The notes under the pieces were generated by a model that was not told the DNA's origin, made no database searches, and was given only the letters and a program-made list of their open reading frames with translations. From Caballeronia sp. TF1N1 (GTDB lineage: Bacteria > Pseudomonadota > Gammaproteobacteria > Burkholderiales > Burkholderiaceae): DNA of 64,000 nt. Where the stretch lies: assembly GCF_022878925.1 (NCBI RefSeq), contig NZ_CP084626.1, forward strand, positions 186,001 to 250,000, written 5' to 3'. The position numbers were made by a program, and so were the translations under genes. The first letter of the stretch is position 1; each line of letters begins with the position of its first letter. Positions 1-8,968 of this stretch are shown in pieces.

Positions 1-1550
1 AAATGACAGCGTTCATCAACGTTCACATGATGATCCTGAACGACGCCATGCTCGTGCAGGAAGTCATCGATCTGATTCGCACGCGGCGCTACAACGTCGA
101 ATGGGCGCTCACCGAACAACTCGAAATCCTGAGCCGCTATTTCGACGAAATCGAAGACGAGTATCTGCGCGAACGGAAGGCGGATATCGAGCAAGTGGTG
201 GAACGGCTGCTCAAGGCGCTTGCAGGCGCGCCGACCACTGCATCGATGGTGGCGCATACGGTTGCGAGCAACGGCCACAACGAGATGATCGTCGTGGCGC
301 ACGACATCGCGCCGGCCGACATGCTGCAGTTCAAGACGCAAGCATTCAAAGGTTTTGTCACCGATCTCGGCGGCCGCACGTCGCATACGGCGATCGTCGC
401 GCGTAGTCTCGGCATTCCCGCGTCGGTCGGGGTGCAGCAGGCGAGCGTGCTGATTCGTCAGAACGATCTCATCATCGTGGACGGCGATCACGGCATTGTC
501 ATCGTCGATCCCGCGCCGATCGTGCTCGAAGAGTATTCGTACCGGCAAAGCGAAAAGGTGCTGGAGCAGCGCAAGCTGCAGCGCCTCAAGTTTTCGCCGA
601 CGCAAACCTTATGCGGCACGAAGATCGAGCTGTGCGCGAACATCGAACTTCCCGAGGATGCGAAGGTCGCGGTGGAAGCGGGCGCGATGGGCGTCGGCCT
701 CTTTCGCACCGAGTTTCTCTTCATGAATCATAAGAACCAGTTGCCGGAGGAAGAGGAGCAGTTCGAGGCCTACAAGCGCGCGATCGAACTGATGAACGGC
801 AAGCCGGTGACCATTCGCACGATCGATGTCGGCGCGGACAAGCCACTCGATTCGATGAGCGCCGGCGACGGCTACGAAGTCGCGCCGAACCCGGCGCTCG
901 GGCTGCGCGCCATTCGCTGGAGTCTGTCCGAGCCGCAAATGTTCATGACGCAACTGCGCGCCATCTTGCGCGCGTCCGCGTTCGGTCCGACCAAGATTCT
1001 GATTCCAATGCTCGCGCACGCGCAGGAGATCGATCAGACGCTCGATCTGATCCGCGAGGCGAAGCGTCAACTCGACGACGCGGGCATCGCCTACGACCGC
1101 CAGATTCAGGTCGGCGCGATGATCGAGATTCCCGCCGCCGCGATCGCCGTGCGGCTCTTCCTGAGCCGGCTGGATTTTCTGTCGATCGGCACCAACGATC
1201 TGATTCAATACACGCTCGCCATCGACCGCGCGGATAACGCGGTCGCGCATCTGTACGATCCGCTGCATCCGGCCGTGCTGAATCTGATCGCGTTCACGCT
1301 GCGCGAAGCGAAGCGCGCCGGCGTGCCGGTTTCGGTATGCGGTGAGATGGCGGGCGACCCGACGGTCACGCGCTTGTTGCTCGGGCTCGGTCTGACCGAG
1401 TTTTCGATGCATCCGAGCCAGTTGCTTGTCGTGAAGCAGGAAATCTTGCGCTCGAATCTCAAGGCATTCGATAAGCCCGTAGCGGACGTGCTCGCGGCTT
1501 ACGAGCCGGATGAATTGCAAGCAGCGTTGGCGCGGCTTCAGAAGATTTGA
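1..1550 (+). CDS. ptsI: Phosphoenolpyruvate-protein phosphotransferase (PTS enzyme I), 3' part
   Basis: Enzyme I takes phosphate from PEP and passes it to HPr, the first step of the cytoplasmic phosphotransferase system. The reading frame is open from the first bases, so the N-terminal part (roughly 75 residues judging from the usual length near 590) lies outside the window. The swivelling-domain motif GGRTSHTAI is visible with its phosphorylated His at codon 384-386. The PEP-binding barrel follows, with GLFRTEFLF, the GTNDLIQYT segment and the VCGEMAGDP segment near the C terminus. moeB follows 3 bases after the stop on the opposite strand. A second EI domain occurs in this window inside the GlcNAc PTS fusion at 26441-29029. 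Confidence 0.96.
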   Translation, partial: MTAFINVHMMILNDAMLVQEVIDLIRTRRYNVEWALTEQLEILSRYFDEIEDEYLRERKADIEQVVERLLKALAGAPTTASMVAHTVASNGHNEMIVVAHDIAPADMLQFKTQAFKGFVTDLGGRTSHTAIVARSLGIPASVGVQQASVLIRQNDLIIVDGDHGIVIVDPAPIVLEEYSYRQSEKVLEQRKLQRLKFSPTQTLCGTKIELCANIELPEDAKVAVEAGAMGVGLFRTEFLFMNHKNQLPEEEEQFEAYKRAIELMNGKPVTIRTIDVGADKPLDSMSAGDGYEVAPNPALGLRAIRWSLSEPQMFMTQLRAILRASAFGPTKILIPMLAHAQEIDQTLDLIREAKRQLDDAGIAYDRQIQVGAMIEIPAAAIAVRLFLSRLDFLSIGTNDLIQYTLAIDRADNAVAHLYDPLHPAVLNLIAFTLREAKRAGVPVSVCGEMAGDPTVTRLLLGLGLTEFSMHPSQLLVVKQEILRSNLKAFDKPVADVLAAYEPDELQAALARLQKI

Positions 1551-1553
1551 GGC

Positions 1554-2318
1554 TTACGAAGCACGCGCATGCCGCTCGCCGCAGACCACGCAATCGGCCT
1601 GGCGCGCGATCTTCATCGTGTTCCACTCCATGCGCAGTGAATCCAGCATCATCAGCCGGCCGGCGAGCGTTTCGCCGAAGCCGCCGATCACGCGTAGCGC
1701 CTCCGCCGCTTGCATTGCGCCAATGATGCCCACGGTCGGCGAGAACACGCCCATCGTCGAACACGCGACTTCCTCGAACGCCTGATCCGGCGGAAACACG
1801 CACGCATAACACGGCGATTGCTCCGAGCGGAAATCGAATGTGCTGATCTGCCCGTCGAAACGCAAGGCCGCGCCCGACACGAGCGGGACGCCATGCGCGA
1901 CGCACGCGGCGTTGATTGCGTGACGCGTGGCGAAGTTGTCGCTGCAATCCAGCACGACCGACGCGCCCGGCACGTTGGCATCGAGCCAGGCCGCGTCGGC
2001 ACGCGCGTTGACTGCTTCGATCTCGACATCCGGATTCAGCGCGTTGAGCGTCGCGCGCGCGGATTCCACTTTGGCCTCTCCGACCGAACGCGTCGCGTGC
2101 ACGATCTGCCGTTGCAGATTCGTGAGGTCGACGGTATCGGCATCGACGAGGGTCAGCTTGCCAATTCCCGCTGCCGTGAGATACATCGCGGCAGGCGCGC
2201 CTAGGCCGCCCGCGCCGACGATGATCGCGTGAGCATCGAGAAAGCGCTGCTGCGCTTCGATGCCGATTTCATCGACGAGAATATGGCGGGAATAGCGGAG
2301 AAGTTGGTCGTCGTTCAT
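1554..2318 (-). CDS. moeB: HesA/MoeB/ThiF-family adenylyltransferase (molybdopterin-synthase adenylyltransferase)
   Basis: A 254-residue E1-like enzyme expected to adenylate the C terminus of a small sulfur carrier (MoaD or ThiS). The nucleotide-binding motif GAGGLGAPAA sits near residue 35 and the DCSDNFATR segment near residue 130. Two CxxC pairs (CYAC and CVVC) form the usual structural zinc site. The frame stays open upstream for 79 codons, but that stretch is arginine-rich shadow sequence; the start MNDDQLLRYSRHIL at 2318 matches the family. The MoeB versus ThiF assignment cannot be settled from sequence because no moa or thi gene is adjacent. It follows the ctpA gene on the same strand. 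Confidence 0.9.
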   Translation of the reverse strand: MNDDQLLRYSRHILVDEIGIEAQQRFLDAHAIIVGAGGLGAPAAMYLTAAGIGKLTLVDADTVDLTNLQRQIVHATRSVGEAKVESARATLNALNPDVEIEAVNARADAAWLDANVPGASVVLDCSDNFATRHAINAACVAHGVPLVSGAALRFDGQISTFDFRSEQSPCYACVFPPDQAFEEVACSTMGVFSPTVGIIGAMQAAEALRVIGGFGETLAGRLMMLDSLRMEWNTMKIARQADCVVCGERHARAS

Positions 2319-2413
2319 CGAGCGGGCGCGTGGCAACGCGCTGTCTGTGCTGCGAAGGGAACGCCGTGGAAGCGGCGCGCTTGAGGCGGATATTCTAAGC
2401 GCGCGCGGGAGGA

Positions 2414-2442
2414 AAGGCTTCGCGGCGCGTGACCGCGAAGCC
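2414..2442 (-). terminator. Hairpin after the S41 protease gene
   Basis: Perfect 10-bp inverted repeat (arms 2416-2425 and 2433-2442, 7-base loop) in the gap between the protease stop and moeB start. Read on the minus strand it is followed by a short TTTCC run, so it may be a weak intrinsic terminator or a processing hairpin. Confidence 0.5.
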
Positions 2443-2466
2443 GTACTGCTGATGTTGCACTGCCTC

Positions 2467-4047
2467 TTACTTCGACTGAGCCGTGGGCGATGAAGCCGGT
2501 TCCGCGCCCGATGCCGGCGCCGAACCCGGCGTGGCCGGCAGCGCGGGCGCCGCAACCACCGGCGCCGAAGCCGAACGTCCCGGCTTGTTCTGTGCGAGCT
2601 TGCGTTCGCTGTACGACTTCGATTCGACGACCGTCTTGCCTTCCAGCTTGTTCAACGCCTGCGCAAGCATGAAGTCGTCCGAACTGCCGAACTCCACCGG
2701 CTTGCGTTCGCGATCCTTGCGACGCTGCTCCGGCGTTTTCTTGTCGTTCTGCTCTTCGAGAATGCGCAGTTGTTCCAGGCGGTCCTGCTCGCGCTGTTCG
2801 GATTCCTTCTTCTCGTTCGGGTCTTGCGTGTTGGCGAGGTGATTCGAATAATCGACTTCGCGCGTGACGAGCGCGTCGTCGGGGTCGCCATCCGCGTATT
2901 GATCCACCGGCACATCGGGGCGCACGCCCTGGTTCTGGATCGACTTGCCGCTCGGCGTGTAGTAGTACGCCGTTGTCAGACGCAGCGCGGTGTCCGCGGT
3001 CATCGGGCGAACCGTCTGCACCGAGCCCTTGCCGAAGGTCGTCTTACCGACGATCAGCGCGCGGTGATGATCCTGCAACGCGCCCGCCACGATTTCCGAT
3101 GCCGACGCCGAGTAGGCGTTGGTCAGCACGACCATCGGCACCTTCTTGAAGATGTCCGGCACGCTCTTCAGCGGATCGGAATCGAAGGAGGGCAAACGAT
3201 AGTTGTCGTAGGTGTCGCGGAAAGTCTGCTTCGCGTCCGCGATCTGGCCGTTGGTCGACACGACCACCGAGTTGTCCGGCAGGAATGCGCCCGCCACGCC
3301 GACCGCGCTCTGCAACAGACCGCCGCCGTTATTGCGCAGGTCGAGCACGAGGCCCTTCAGGTTCGGTTGTTGACGCGCGAGATCCTGCAGCTTGGCCGCG
3401 AGGTCCGGCACCGTGCGTTCCTGGAAGCTCGTGATGCGGATATAGCCATAGCCCGGCTCAGGCACCTTCATCTTGACCGACTGCACGCGGATGAGCGCAC
3501 GCGTGACGGTGAGCGGGAACGTGCGGTCGTCGCTCTTGCGGAAGATGGTGAGCGTGACCTTGGTGCCCGGTTCGCCGCGCATTTGCTTGACGGCCTTGTC
3601 GAGCGTCATGCCGCGCACCGGCTTGTCGTTGATGCGCGTGATGAGGTCGCCCGGACGAATGCCGGCACGGAACGCAGGCGTGTCTTCGATAGGCGAGATG
3701 ACCTTGATGAGACCGTCTTCCGAGGAAATCTCGATGCCGAGGCCCGCGAAACGGCCCTTGGTCTGTTCCTGAAGCTCTTCGTAATCGGTCTTGTCGAGAT
3801 ACGACGAGTGCGGATCGAGGCTCGACACCATGCCCTTGATGGCGGCGGTGAGGAGCTTCTTGTCATCGACGGGTTCGACGTATTCGTGCTTGATCTGCCC
3901 GAAGACTTCGGCGAAGAGCCGCAATTGATCGAGCGGCAGCGGCGATGAGGCCGCTTGCTGGGCGGACGCGGAAATCTGCAGAGTTGCAAGTGCGCCGGCA
4001 GCAACGCCCGCGGCTATGAGACCGAAGTTTTTCAGGTTCTTTCGCAT
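2467..4047 (-). CDS. ctpA: S41-family C-terminal processing protease with PDZ domain
   Basis: A 526-residue periplasmic serine protease of the CtpA/Prc type. An N-terminal signal or anchor (MRKNLKNFGLIAAGVAAGAL) is followed by a PDZ domain at about residues 95-180 and the S41 catalytic domain at about 200-370. The catalytic Ser lies in NAYSASASEIVAG and the Lys in VGKTTFGKGS. The C-terminal 150 residues are unusual in composition: a charged Glu/Arg/Lys stretch followed by an Ala/Pro/Ser-rich tail, likely disordered. The start at 4047 is the only plausible one ahead of the signal sequence. gpmA lies upstream on the same strand, the usual order in Burkholderiaceae. Confidence 0.95.
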   Translation of the reverse strand: MRKNLKNFGLIAAGVAAGALATLQISASAQQAASSPLPLDQLRLFAEVFGQIKHEYVEPVDDKKLLTAAIKGMVSSLDPHSSYLDKTDYEELQEQTKGRFAGLGIEISSEDGLIKVISPIEDTPAFRAGIRPGDLITRINDKPVRGMTLDKAVKQMRGEPGTKVTLTIFRKSDDRTFPLTVTRALIRVQSVKMKVPEPGYGYIRITSFQERTVPDLAAKLQDLARQQPNLKGLVLDLRNNGGGLLQSAVGVAGAFLPDNSVVVSTNGQIADAKQTFRDTYDNYRLPSFDSDPLKSVPDIFKKVPMVVLTNAYSASASEIVAGALQDHHRALIVGKTTFGKGSVQTVRPMTADTALRLTTAYYYTPSGKSIQNQGVRPDVPVDQYADGDPDDALVTREVDYSNHLANTQDPNEKKESEQREQDRLEQLRILEEQNDKKTPEQRRKDRERKPVEFGSSDDFMLAQALNKLEGKTVVESKSYSERKLAQNKPGRSASAPVVAAPALPATPGSAPASGAEPASSPTAQSK

Positions 4048-4226
4048 AGAGGAGTGCGTTTGGAAAACGAATGGGCTGCATCGTGGGTGACGGGCCAGTA
4101 TACCCGCTCACCTTCAATGACGACTTAAACGCAACTTAAATGCCCGGGCACGCAGCGCTTGAAACAGCGGGCCCTGCGACGAATGTGTCGGGCGCGACGG
4201 AAGACTGTCAGCGAGCGGACATCGGC

Positions 4227-4249
4227 GCGCGGACCGCCGTGGTCCGCGC
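4227..4249 (-). terminator. GC-rich hairpin downstream of gpmA
   Basis: Perfect 9-bp inverted repeat (4227-4235 with 4241-4249, 5-base loop) just after the gpmA stop. It has no following T-run on the minus strand, so termination is possible but not shown. The rest of 4048-4269 would hold the ctpA promoter; no convincing boxes were seen. Confidence 0.35.
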
Positions 4250-4269
4250 ATGCAAAGCGCTTGTCGTGC

Positions 4270-5016
4270 TTATCCCGCCTTGCCCTGCTTGGCGACAGCC
4301 GCCTGCGCCGCCGCGATGGCGTCCGGATCGCCCAGGTAGTAATGCTGGATGGGCTTCAGGTTCTCGTCCAGTTCATATACGAGCGGGACGCCGTTCGGGA
4401 TGTTCAGTCCGACGATGTCGTCGTCCGAAATATTGTCCAGATACTTCACGAGCGCACGGATGGAATTGCCATGCGCCGAGATCACGACCTGTTTGCCCGA
4501 CTTGATGGCCGGCGCGATTGACTCGTTCCACATGGGCAGCACGCGCGCGACCGTGTCTTTCAGGCACTCGGTAAGCGGCAGTTGTTCACGCGGCACGCGG
4601 GCATAGCGCGGGTCGTTGAAGGACGCGCGTTCGTCGTCCGGATTCAGCGCGGGCGGCGGCGTGTCGTAGCTGCGGCGCCAGACGAGCACCTGGTCGTCGC
4701 CGTACTTCTTCGCGGTCTCGGCCTTGTTCAGCCCGGCAAGCGCGCCATAGTGACGCTCGTTCAGACGCCACGAATGAACGACCGGAATGTACATCTGGTC
4801 CATTTCGTCCTGCACGTGCCAGAGCGTGCGAATGGCGCGCTTGAGCACGGAGGTATAAGCGATGTCGAAGGTATAGCCCGCTTCCTTCAGCAGCACGCCT
4901 GCCTGGCGTGCCTCGCGATTGCCCTGCTCGGTCAGGTCGACATCCACCCAGCCGGTAAAGCGGTTTTCCTTGTTCCACGTCGATTCGCCGTGGCGGATGA
5001 GCACTAGCTTGTACAT
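4270..5016 (-). CDS. gpmA: 2,3-bisphosphoglycerate-dependent phosphoglycerate mutase
   Basis: Glycolytic and gluconeogenic enzyme interconverting 3- and 2-phosphoglycerate through a phosphohistidine. The protein has 248 residues, the normal dPGM length. The active-site signature [10 protein letters not shown] is at residues 6-15, and the second His lies in [10 protein letters not shown] near residue 180. The frame is open 20 codons further upstream, but [10 protein letters not shown] at 5016 is the conserved family start. It is divergent from the rhodanese-grxC-secB operon. Confidence 0.97.
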   Translation of the reverse strand: MYKLVLIRHGESTWNKENRFTGWVDVDLTEQGNREARQAGVLLKEAGYTFDIAYTSVLKRAIRTLWHVQDEMDQMYIPVVHSWRLNERHYGALAGLNKAETAKKYGDDQVLVWRRSYDTPPPALNPDDERASFNDPRYARVPREQLPLTECLKDTVARVLPMWNESIAPAIKSGKQVVISAHGNSIRALVKYLDNISDDDIVGLNIPNGVPLVYELDENLKPIQHYYLGDPDAIAAAQAAVAKQGKAG

Positions 5017-5134
5017 GTTTGTAGGTCGGTCAGTTAGGAAGCGGTGCGCCGATCGCACCCCCGATATCCTGCCCACGCGCGCGGGGTGCCGCCATCGGCC
5101 GGATGGACAAGGCCATCGCGGTAGACGGTTATTT

Positions 5135-5140
5135 TATAAT
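5135..5140 (+). promoter_or_regulatory. Candidate -10 box for the rhodanese-grxC-secB operon
   Basis: A consensus TATAAT lies 60 bases before the rhodanese GTG in the gpmA-rhodanese divergent gap (5017-5199). No good -35 hexamer is seen at 16-18 bases, so this is a partial match only. Confidence 0.4.
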
Positions 5141-5199
5141 GTTCGGATTGCCCTCATTTCCCTTTCTTCCTTCATTACTACCTTTCGGCGGCCCTCGAC

Positions 5200-5625
5200 G
5201 TGAAGTTTTTCACTGATTACACGAATCTCGCACTCATCGCGATTGCGCTCATCTCCGGCGCGCTGCTGCTTTGGCCCGTCCTCATGCGGCGCGGCCGTGG
5301 CGGCATTTCGGCCGCTGAAGCCGTCACGCTCATCAACCGGCGCAACGCCGTGGTTGTCGATTTGCGGCCCGCGTCCGAGTTCGCGCAGGGCCATTTGCCG
5401 TCGGCCCGCAATATCGAGCAGACGGAGCTCCAAGCAAAAATTGGCCAGATCGCCAAAAATAAAGGCAATCCGGTCGTGCTCGTGTGCCAGACCGGTCAAC
5501 AATCGCAGCGTGCCAGCCGCGCCGTTTCGGAGGCTGGCTACGCTGAGGTCCATGTTTTGCAAGGCGGTGTGGATGCCTGGCAAAAGGCCGGAATGCCGGT
5601 CGTGAAACAAGGAGCAGTCAAGTGA
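5200..5625 (+). CDS. Membrane-anchored rhodanese-like protein
   Basis: A 141-residue protein with one N-terminal transmembrane segment (about residues 8-29) and a single rhodanese domain. The presumed catalytic cysteine is in VLVCQTGQQSQRA near residue 95, so a sulfurtransferase or persulfide-handling role is likely; the substrate is unknown. The start is GTG at 5200. The stop overlaps the GTG start of grxC by 3 bases, implying translational coupling. The rhodanese-glutaredoxin-secB order is common in beta-proteobacteria. Confidence 0.9.
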   Translation: MKFFTDYTNLALIAIALISGALLLWPVLMRRGRGGISAAEAVTLINRRNAVVVDLRPASEFAQGHLPSARNIEQTELQAKIGQIAKNKGNPVVLVCQTGQQSQRASRAVSEAGYAEVHVLQGGVDAWQKAGMPVVKQGAVK

Positions 5626-5882
5626 ACAAAGTCCTCATGTACAGCACCCAAGTGTGCCCGTATTGCCAGATGGCCGAACGTCTTTTAAAGTCCCGCGGGG
5701 TCGAAAACATCGAGAAGGTGCTGATCGACCGTGAGCCGGGCCGTCGCGAGGAAATGATGACGCGCACCGGCCGCCGGACCGTGCCGCAGGTTTATATCGG
5801 CGACACGCACGTCGGCGGTTATGACGATCTTTCGGCGCTGGACCGCAAGGGCGGTCTCGTGCCGCTTCTCGAGTCGGCCTGA
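5622..5882 (+). CDS. grxC: Glutaredoxin 3
   Basis: An 86-residue dithiol glutaredoxin that reduces disulfides at the expense of glutathione in the cytoplasm. The CPYC active site is at residues 12-15 and the conserved TVPQVYIG cis-proline loop and GGYDDL glutathione-binding segment follow. The GTG start overlaps the preceding rhodanese stop, so translation is probably coupled. secB begins 95 bases downstream. Confidence 0.96.
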   Translation: MNKVLMYSTQVCPYCQMAERLLKSRGVENIEKVLIDREPGRREEMMTRTGRRTVPQVYIGDTHVGGYDDLSALDRKGGLVPLLESA

Positions 5883-5977
5883 CACCACCGCGCGCCGCTC
5901 GCGCATTGCGCCGAGCGGCGAAGGCGCGCACGCCGAGAGACAGGCGCGCCGAACTTCGAATCATCTAGGAAACCATT

Positions 5978-6448
5978 ATGTCCGACGAGAATAACCAACC
6001 GTTTTTCAACATCCAGCGCATTTATCTGAAGGATATGTCGCTCGAGCAGCCGAACTCGCCCGCCATCTTCCTCGAACAGGACATGCCCGCGGTTGAGGTC
6101 GAAGTCGATGTCAAGGCCGACCGTCTGGCGGAAAGTGTCTTCGAAGTGCTGGTAACAGGCACGGTTACGGCCAAAGTCACGGACAAGGTGGCATTCCTGA
6201 TTGAAGCAAAGCAGGCAGGTATCTTTGACATTCGCAATATCCCGGCTGAACAGATCGACCCGCTCGTCGGCATTGCGTGCCCGACCATCCTGTTCCCGTA
6301 TCTGCGCTCGAATATCGCCGATGCGATCACCCGCGCCGGTTTTCCGCCGATCCACCTCGCCGAAATCAACTTCCAGGCCTTGTACGAGCAGCGCCTGTCG
6401 CAACTTGCGGGCTCGCAGGAAGGCGCAGCGAACGGCGCGACGCACTGA
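5978..6448 (+). CDS. secB: Protein-export chaperone SecB
   Basis: A 156-residue tetrameric chaperone that keeps preproteins unfolded and hands them to SecA. It shows the SecB core with [20 protein letters not shown] at the N terminus, the acidic strand PAVEVEVDV, and the conserved [21 protein letters not shown] helix region. The start at 5978 follows an AGGAAAC ribosome-binding site. It is the third gene of the rhodanese-grxC-secB-gpsA run. Confidence 0.97.
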   Translation: MSDENNQPFFNIQRIYLKDMSLEQPNSPAIFLEQDMPAVEVEVDVKADRLAESVFEVLVTGTVTAKVTDKVAFLIEAKQAGIFDIRNIPAEQIDPLVGIACPTILFPYLRSNIADAITRAGFPPIHLAEINFQALYEQRLSQLAGSQEGAANGATH

Positions 6449-6499
6449 CGCTTAACGTATCAACCAGTCTGGTCTCACTCTGCCTAACCGGAGCCGAGC

Positions 6500-7498
6500 A
6501 TGAAAGTAGCCGTCCTCGGCGCCGGCGCGTGGGGCACCGCATTAGCGGGCCACCTCGCGGCACGGCACGACACGTTGCTCTGGGCGCGCGATGGCGCGCT
6601 CATCGAATCGCTTACCCAAACGCATGAAAACGCGCGTTATCTCGGGGGCGTAGGCCTGCCAGAAGCGCTGGCGTATTCCGCCGATTTCAACGCGGCCCTC
6701 GCACACGCCGCCGCTGACGACGCGTTGTGCGTCGTCGCGACGCCCGTCGCGGGCCTGCGCGCCATGTGCCGCTCGATGCGCCAGGCGGGCATCGTTCCCG
6801 CGCATATTCTCTGGCTATGCAAGGGCTTCGAAGCGGATACGCAGTGCCTTCCGAACGAGGTCGTCGCGGCCGAATTGCCTGACCATGTCAGTAACGGCAC
6901 GCTGTCGGGGCCGAGTTTCGCGCGCGAAGTCGGACGTGGTTTGCCAGTTGCGCTGACGGTCGCGAGCGCATCGGCGACCTTGGGCACGCGCACGGTGACC
7001 GCGTTTCATCATGGCGCCATGCGCATCTATACCGGCGACGATATCGTCGGCGTCGAAGTGGGCGGCGCGGTGAAAAACGTGCTCGCCATCGCGACCGGCA
7101 TCTCCGATGGCCTCGGCCTCGGCCTCAACGCGCGGGCGGCGCTCATCACACGCGGTCTCGCGGAAATGTCGCGGCTCGGCGTCGCATTGGGCGGGCGCGC
7201 GGAGACTTTCACCGGTCTCACGGGCCTCGGCGATCTGATTCTTACCGCAACCGGCGACCTTTCGCGCAACCGCACGGTCGGCGTGCAACTGGCGAGCGGC
7301 CGCACGCTCGACGAGATTCTCGCGGCGCTCGGGCATGTAGCTGAAGGCGTGCGCTGCGCGCGCGCGGTTCTTTCGCTTGCGCAGTCGCGTGGCATCGACA
7401 TGCCTATTACACAGGCGGTATGCCGCGTACTTTTCGATAACGTCACGCCGCGCCACGCGGTGCAGGCGCTGCTCAGCCGGGACGCGAAGGCCGAGTAG
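6500..7498 (+). CDS. gpsA: Glycerol-3-phosphate dehydrogenase (NAD(P)+)
   Basis: Makes sn-glycerol 3-phosphate from dihydroxyacetone phosphate for phospholipid synthesis. The 332-residue protein begins with the Rossmann motif [12 protein letters not shown] (residues 5-16). The catalytic Lys is in the [17 protein letters not shown] segment near residue 195, and [16 protein letters not shown] follows. It sits 51 bases after secB, the common proteobacterial order, and is convergent with trmL. Confidence 0.97.
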   Translation: MKVAVLGAGAWGTALAGHLAARHDTLLWARDGALIESLTQTHENARYLGGVGLPEALAYSADFNAALAHAAADDALCVVATPVAGLRAMCRSMRQAGIVPAHILWLCKGFEADTQCLPNEVVAAELPDHVSNGTLSGPSFAREVGRGLPVALTVASASATLGTRTVTAFHHGAMRIYTGDDIVGVEVGGAVKNVLAIATGISDGLGLGLNARAALITRGLAEMSRLGVALGGRAETFTGLTGLGDLILTATGDLSRNRTVGVQLASGRTLDEILAALGHVAEGVRCARAVLSLAQSRGIDMPITQAVCRVLFDNVTPRHAVQALLSRDAKAE

Positions 7499-7542
7499 CT
7501 TTTAGTCTGCGTCGCGACGCGGACCGAAGCGGTTCACGACGC

Positions 7543-8013
7543 TCACTCGCCGCCGTCGAATCCTGCCTGACGCCACGCCTCGAACGTGACGATTGCCACC
7601 GTGTTCGACAAATTCAGGCTGCGGTTGCCCGGACGCATGGGCAGGCGCACGCGTTGTTGCGTCGGAAAACCATCCAGCAAGTCGGCCGCAAGACCGCGTG
7701 TTTCCGCGCCGAACACAAACCAGTCGCCGGGCTGGAACGCGTGATCGAAAAAGGGCGTCGAGCCGCGCGTGGTAAAGGCAAACATGCGCGCCGGGTCGGG
7801 CGTTTCCTTCGCGAGGAAGGCGCTCCAGTTGGCGTGCACGTTCATCTCCGCGTACTCGTGATAATCGAGACCGGCGCGGCGCATTTTGGCGTCGTCGAGC
7901 GGAAAGCCGAGCGGCTCGATCAGATGCAGACGCGCGCCCGTGTTGGCGCACAGGCGGATCACATTGCCGGTGTTCGGCGGAATTTCGGGCTCGACGAGTA
8001 CGACGTTGAACAT
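7543..8013 (-). CDS. trmL: tRNA (cytidine(34)-2'-O)-methyltransferase TrmL
   Basis: A 156-residue SPOUT methyltransferase expected to 2'-O-methylate the wobble base of tRNA-Leu isoacceptors. The N-terminal EPEIPPNTGNVIRLCANTG motif and the C-terminal LPMRPGNRSLNLSNTVAI knot region are diagnostic of this subfamily. Full family length. comF lies 20 bases upstream on the same strand, suggesting co-transcription. Confidence 0.94.
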   Translation of the reverse strand: MFNVVLVEPEIPPNTGNVIRLCANTGARLHLIEPLGFPLDDAKMRRAGLDYHEYAEMNVHANWSAFLAKETPDPARMFAFTTRGSTPFFDHAFQPGDWFVFGAETRGLAADLLDGFPTQQRVRLPMRPGNRSLNLSNTVAIVTFEAWRQAGFDGGE

Positions 8014-8033
8014 GGATTGCAGTGGTGGATTGG

Positions 8034-8810
8034 TTAATCTTTGGGCGTGCGCAGCGCCACGAAATTGCTGACGCGCCGCGCGCCCGCCAGCTTCAACGTG
8101 CGCGCGAGGGCATCGAGCGTGGCGCCGGAGGTCATCACGTCATCGACCACGCCGACATGCTTGCCGCGCACGTCGCCCTTTACTTCGAACGCGGATGCAA
8201 CGTTGCGGCGGCGCGTATCGAGATCGAGTTTGGATTGCTGCGCAGTGTCGATTCTGCGCACGACGAGCGCGGCGTCACCGTGAACGCGCATGCGACGCGC
8301 GAGCGGATGCGCAATCGCCCACGCCTGGTTGTAGCCGCGCGCGGCAAGGCGCTGGCGCGATAGCGGCACCGGCACGATCACGTCGGGTAAAGGCAGATTG
8401 CTGTCATCGAACAACGCAGCGAGATGCCGCGCGAATGTCGCGCCTGTCGCCAGCCGCGCGCGAAACTTCAGTTCGACGGCCAGTGTGTCAAGTGGCGCGC
8501 GATAGTCGGCACGCGCGATCGTGTCATTGAACGCAGGCGGATTGTCGAGGCACGCCGCGCAGTGCATCCGCGTATCTTCGCGTTCTCTGTCCAGCGCAAA
8601 CGCCGCCAGCGGAAGCGCGCAGGTCGCGCATCTCAGGCGCGACTCGTTCCAGTACTGGCCGTCACAATCGCTGCACACCACGTCTTGCGACAAATTGCCG
8701 CATAACGCGCATTGGCTGGGCAGCGCGGCATCGAGCAGCCGTTTCCCAAGTCCGCGCGCGGTCATCGCGACGCGTGCGGATGACGGGAAGAAATTGCTGA
8801 AGACATTCAT
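8034..8810 (-). CDS. comF: ComF-family phosphoribosyltransferase-like protein
   Basis: A 258-residue ComF/GntX protein: an N-terminal zinc-ribbon region with four CxxC-type pairs (CALC, CSDC, CATC, and a later CAAC) and a C-terminal type I PRTase fold with the VVDDVMTSGATL PRPP loop. In other bacteria ComF proteins support DNA uptake; the biochemical role is not firmly known. The frame extends to 8879. I chose MNVFSNFF at 8810, but MTARGLGK at 8765 or an upstream start cannot be excluded because no strong ribosome-binding site marks any of them. Divergent from the methyltransferase. Confidence 0.85.
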   Translation of the reverse strand: MNVFSNFFPSSARVAMTARGLGKRLLDAALPSQCALCGNLSQDVVCSDCDGQYWNESRLRCATCALPLAAFALDREREDTRMHCAACLDNPPAFNDTIARADYRAPLDTLAVELKFRARLATGATFARHLAALFDDSNLPLPDVIVPVPLSRQRLAARGYNQAWAIAHPLARRMRVHGDAALVVRRIDTAQQSKLDLDTRRRNVASAFEVKGDVRGKHVGVVDDVMTSGATLDALARTLKLAGARRVSNFVALRTPKD

Positions 8811-8968
8811 GGCGGCGCGGACGAATGGTAGGCAACAGGCAACGAACTCGAACGAGCGCATGCACGTGCGGAGAAACAATCGGAACGGTTATGCCCCGTA
8901 TCGGCCCTAAGCACGGGCTGATTTCAAGACGACCGAGTATACTTCGCACTCTTCGCGAATAGATCGTC

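Noticed and set aside
609..1520. 303-codon ORF antisense to ptsI
   Set aside because: Arg/His/Gln-rich shadow of a well-defined enzyme I gene.
2319..2555. N-terminal extension of MoeB by 79 residues
   Set aside because: Arg-rich and partly antisense to the protease 3' end; the family starts at MNDDQLLRYSRHIL.
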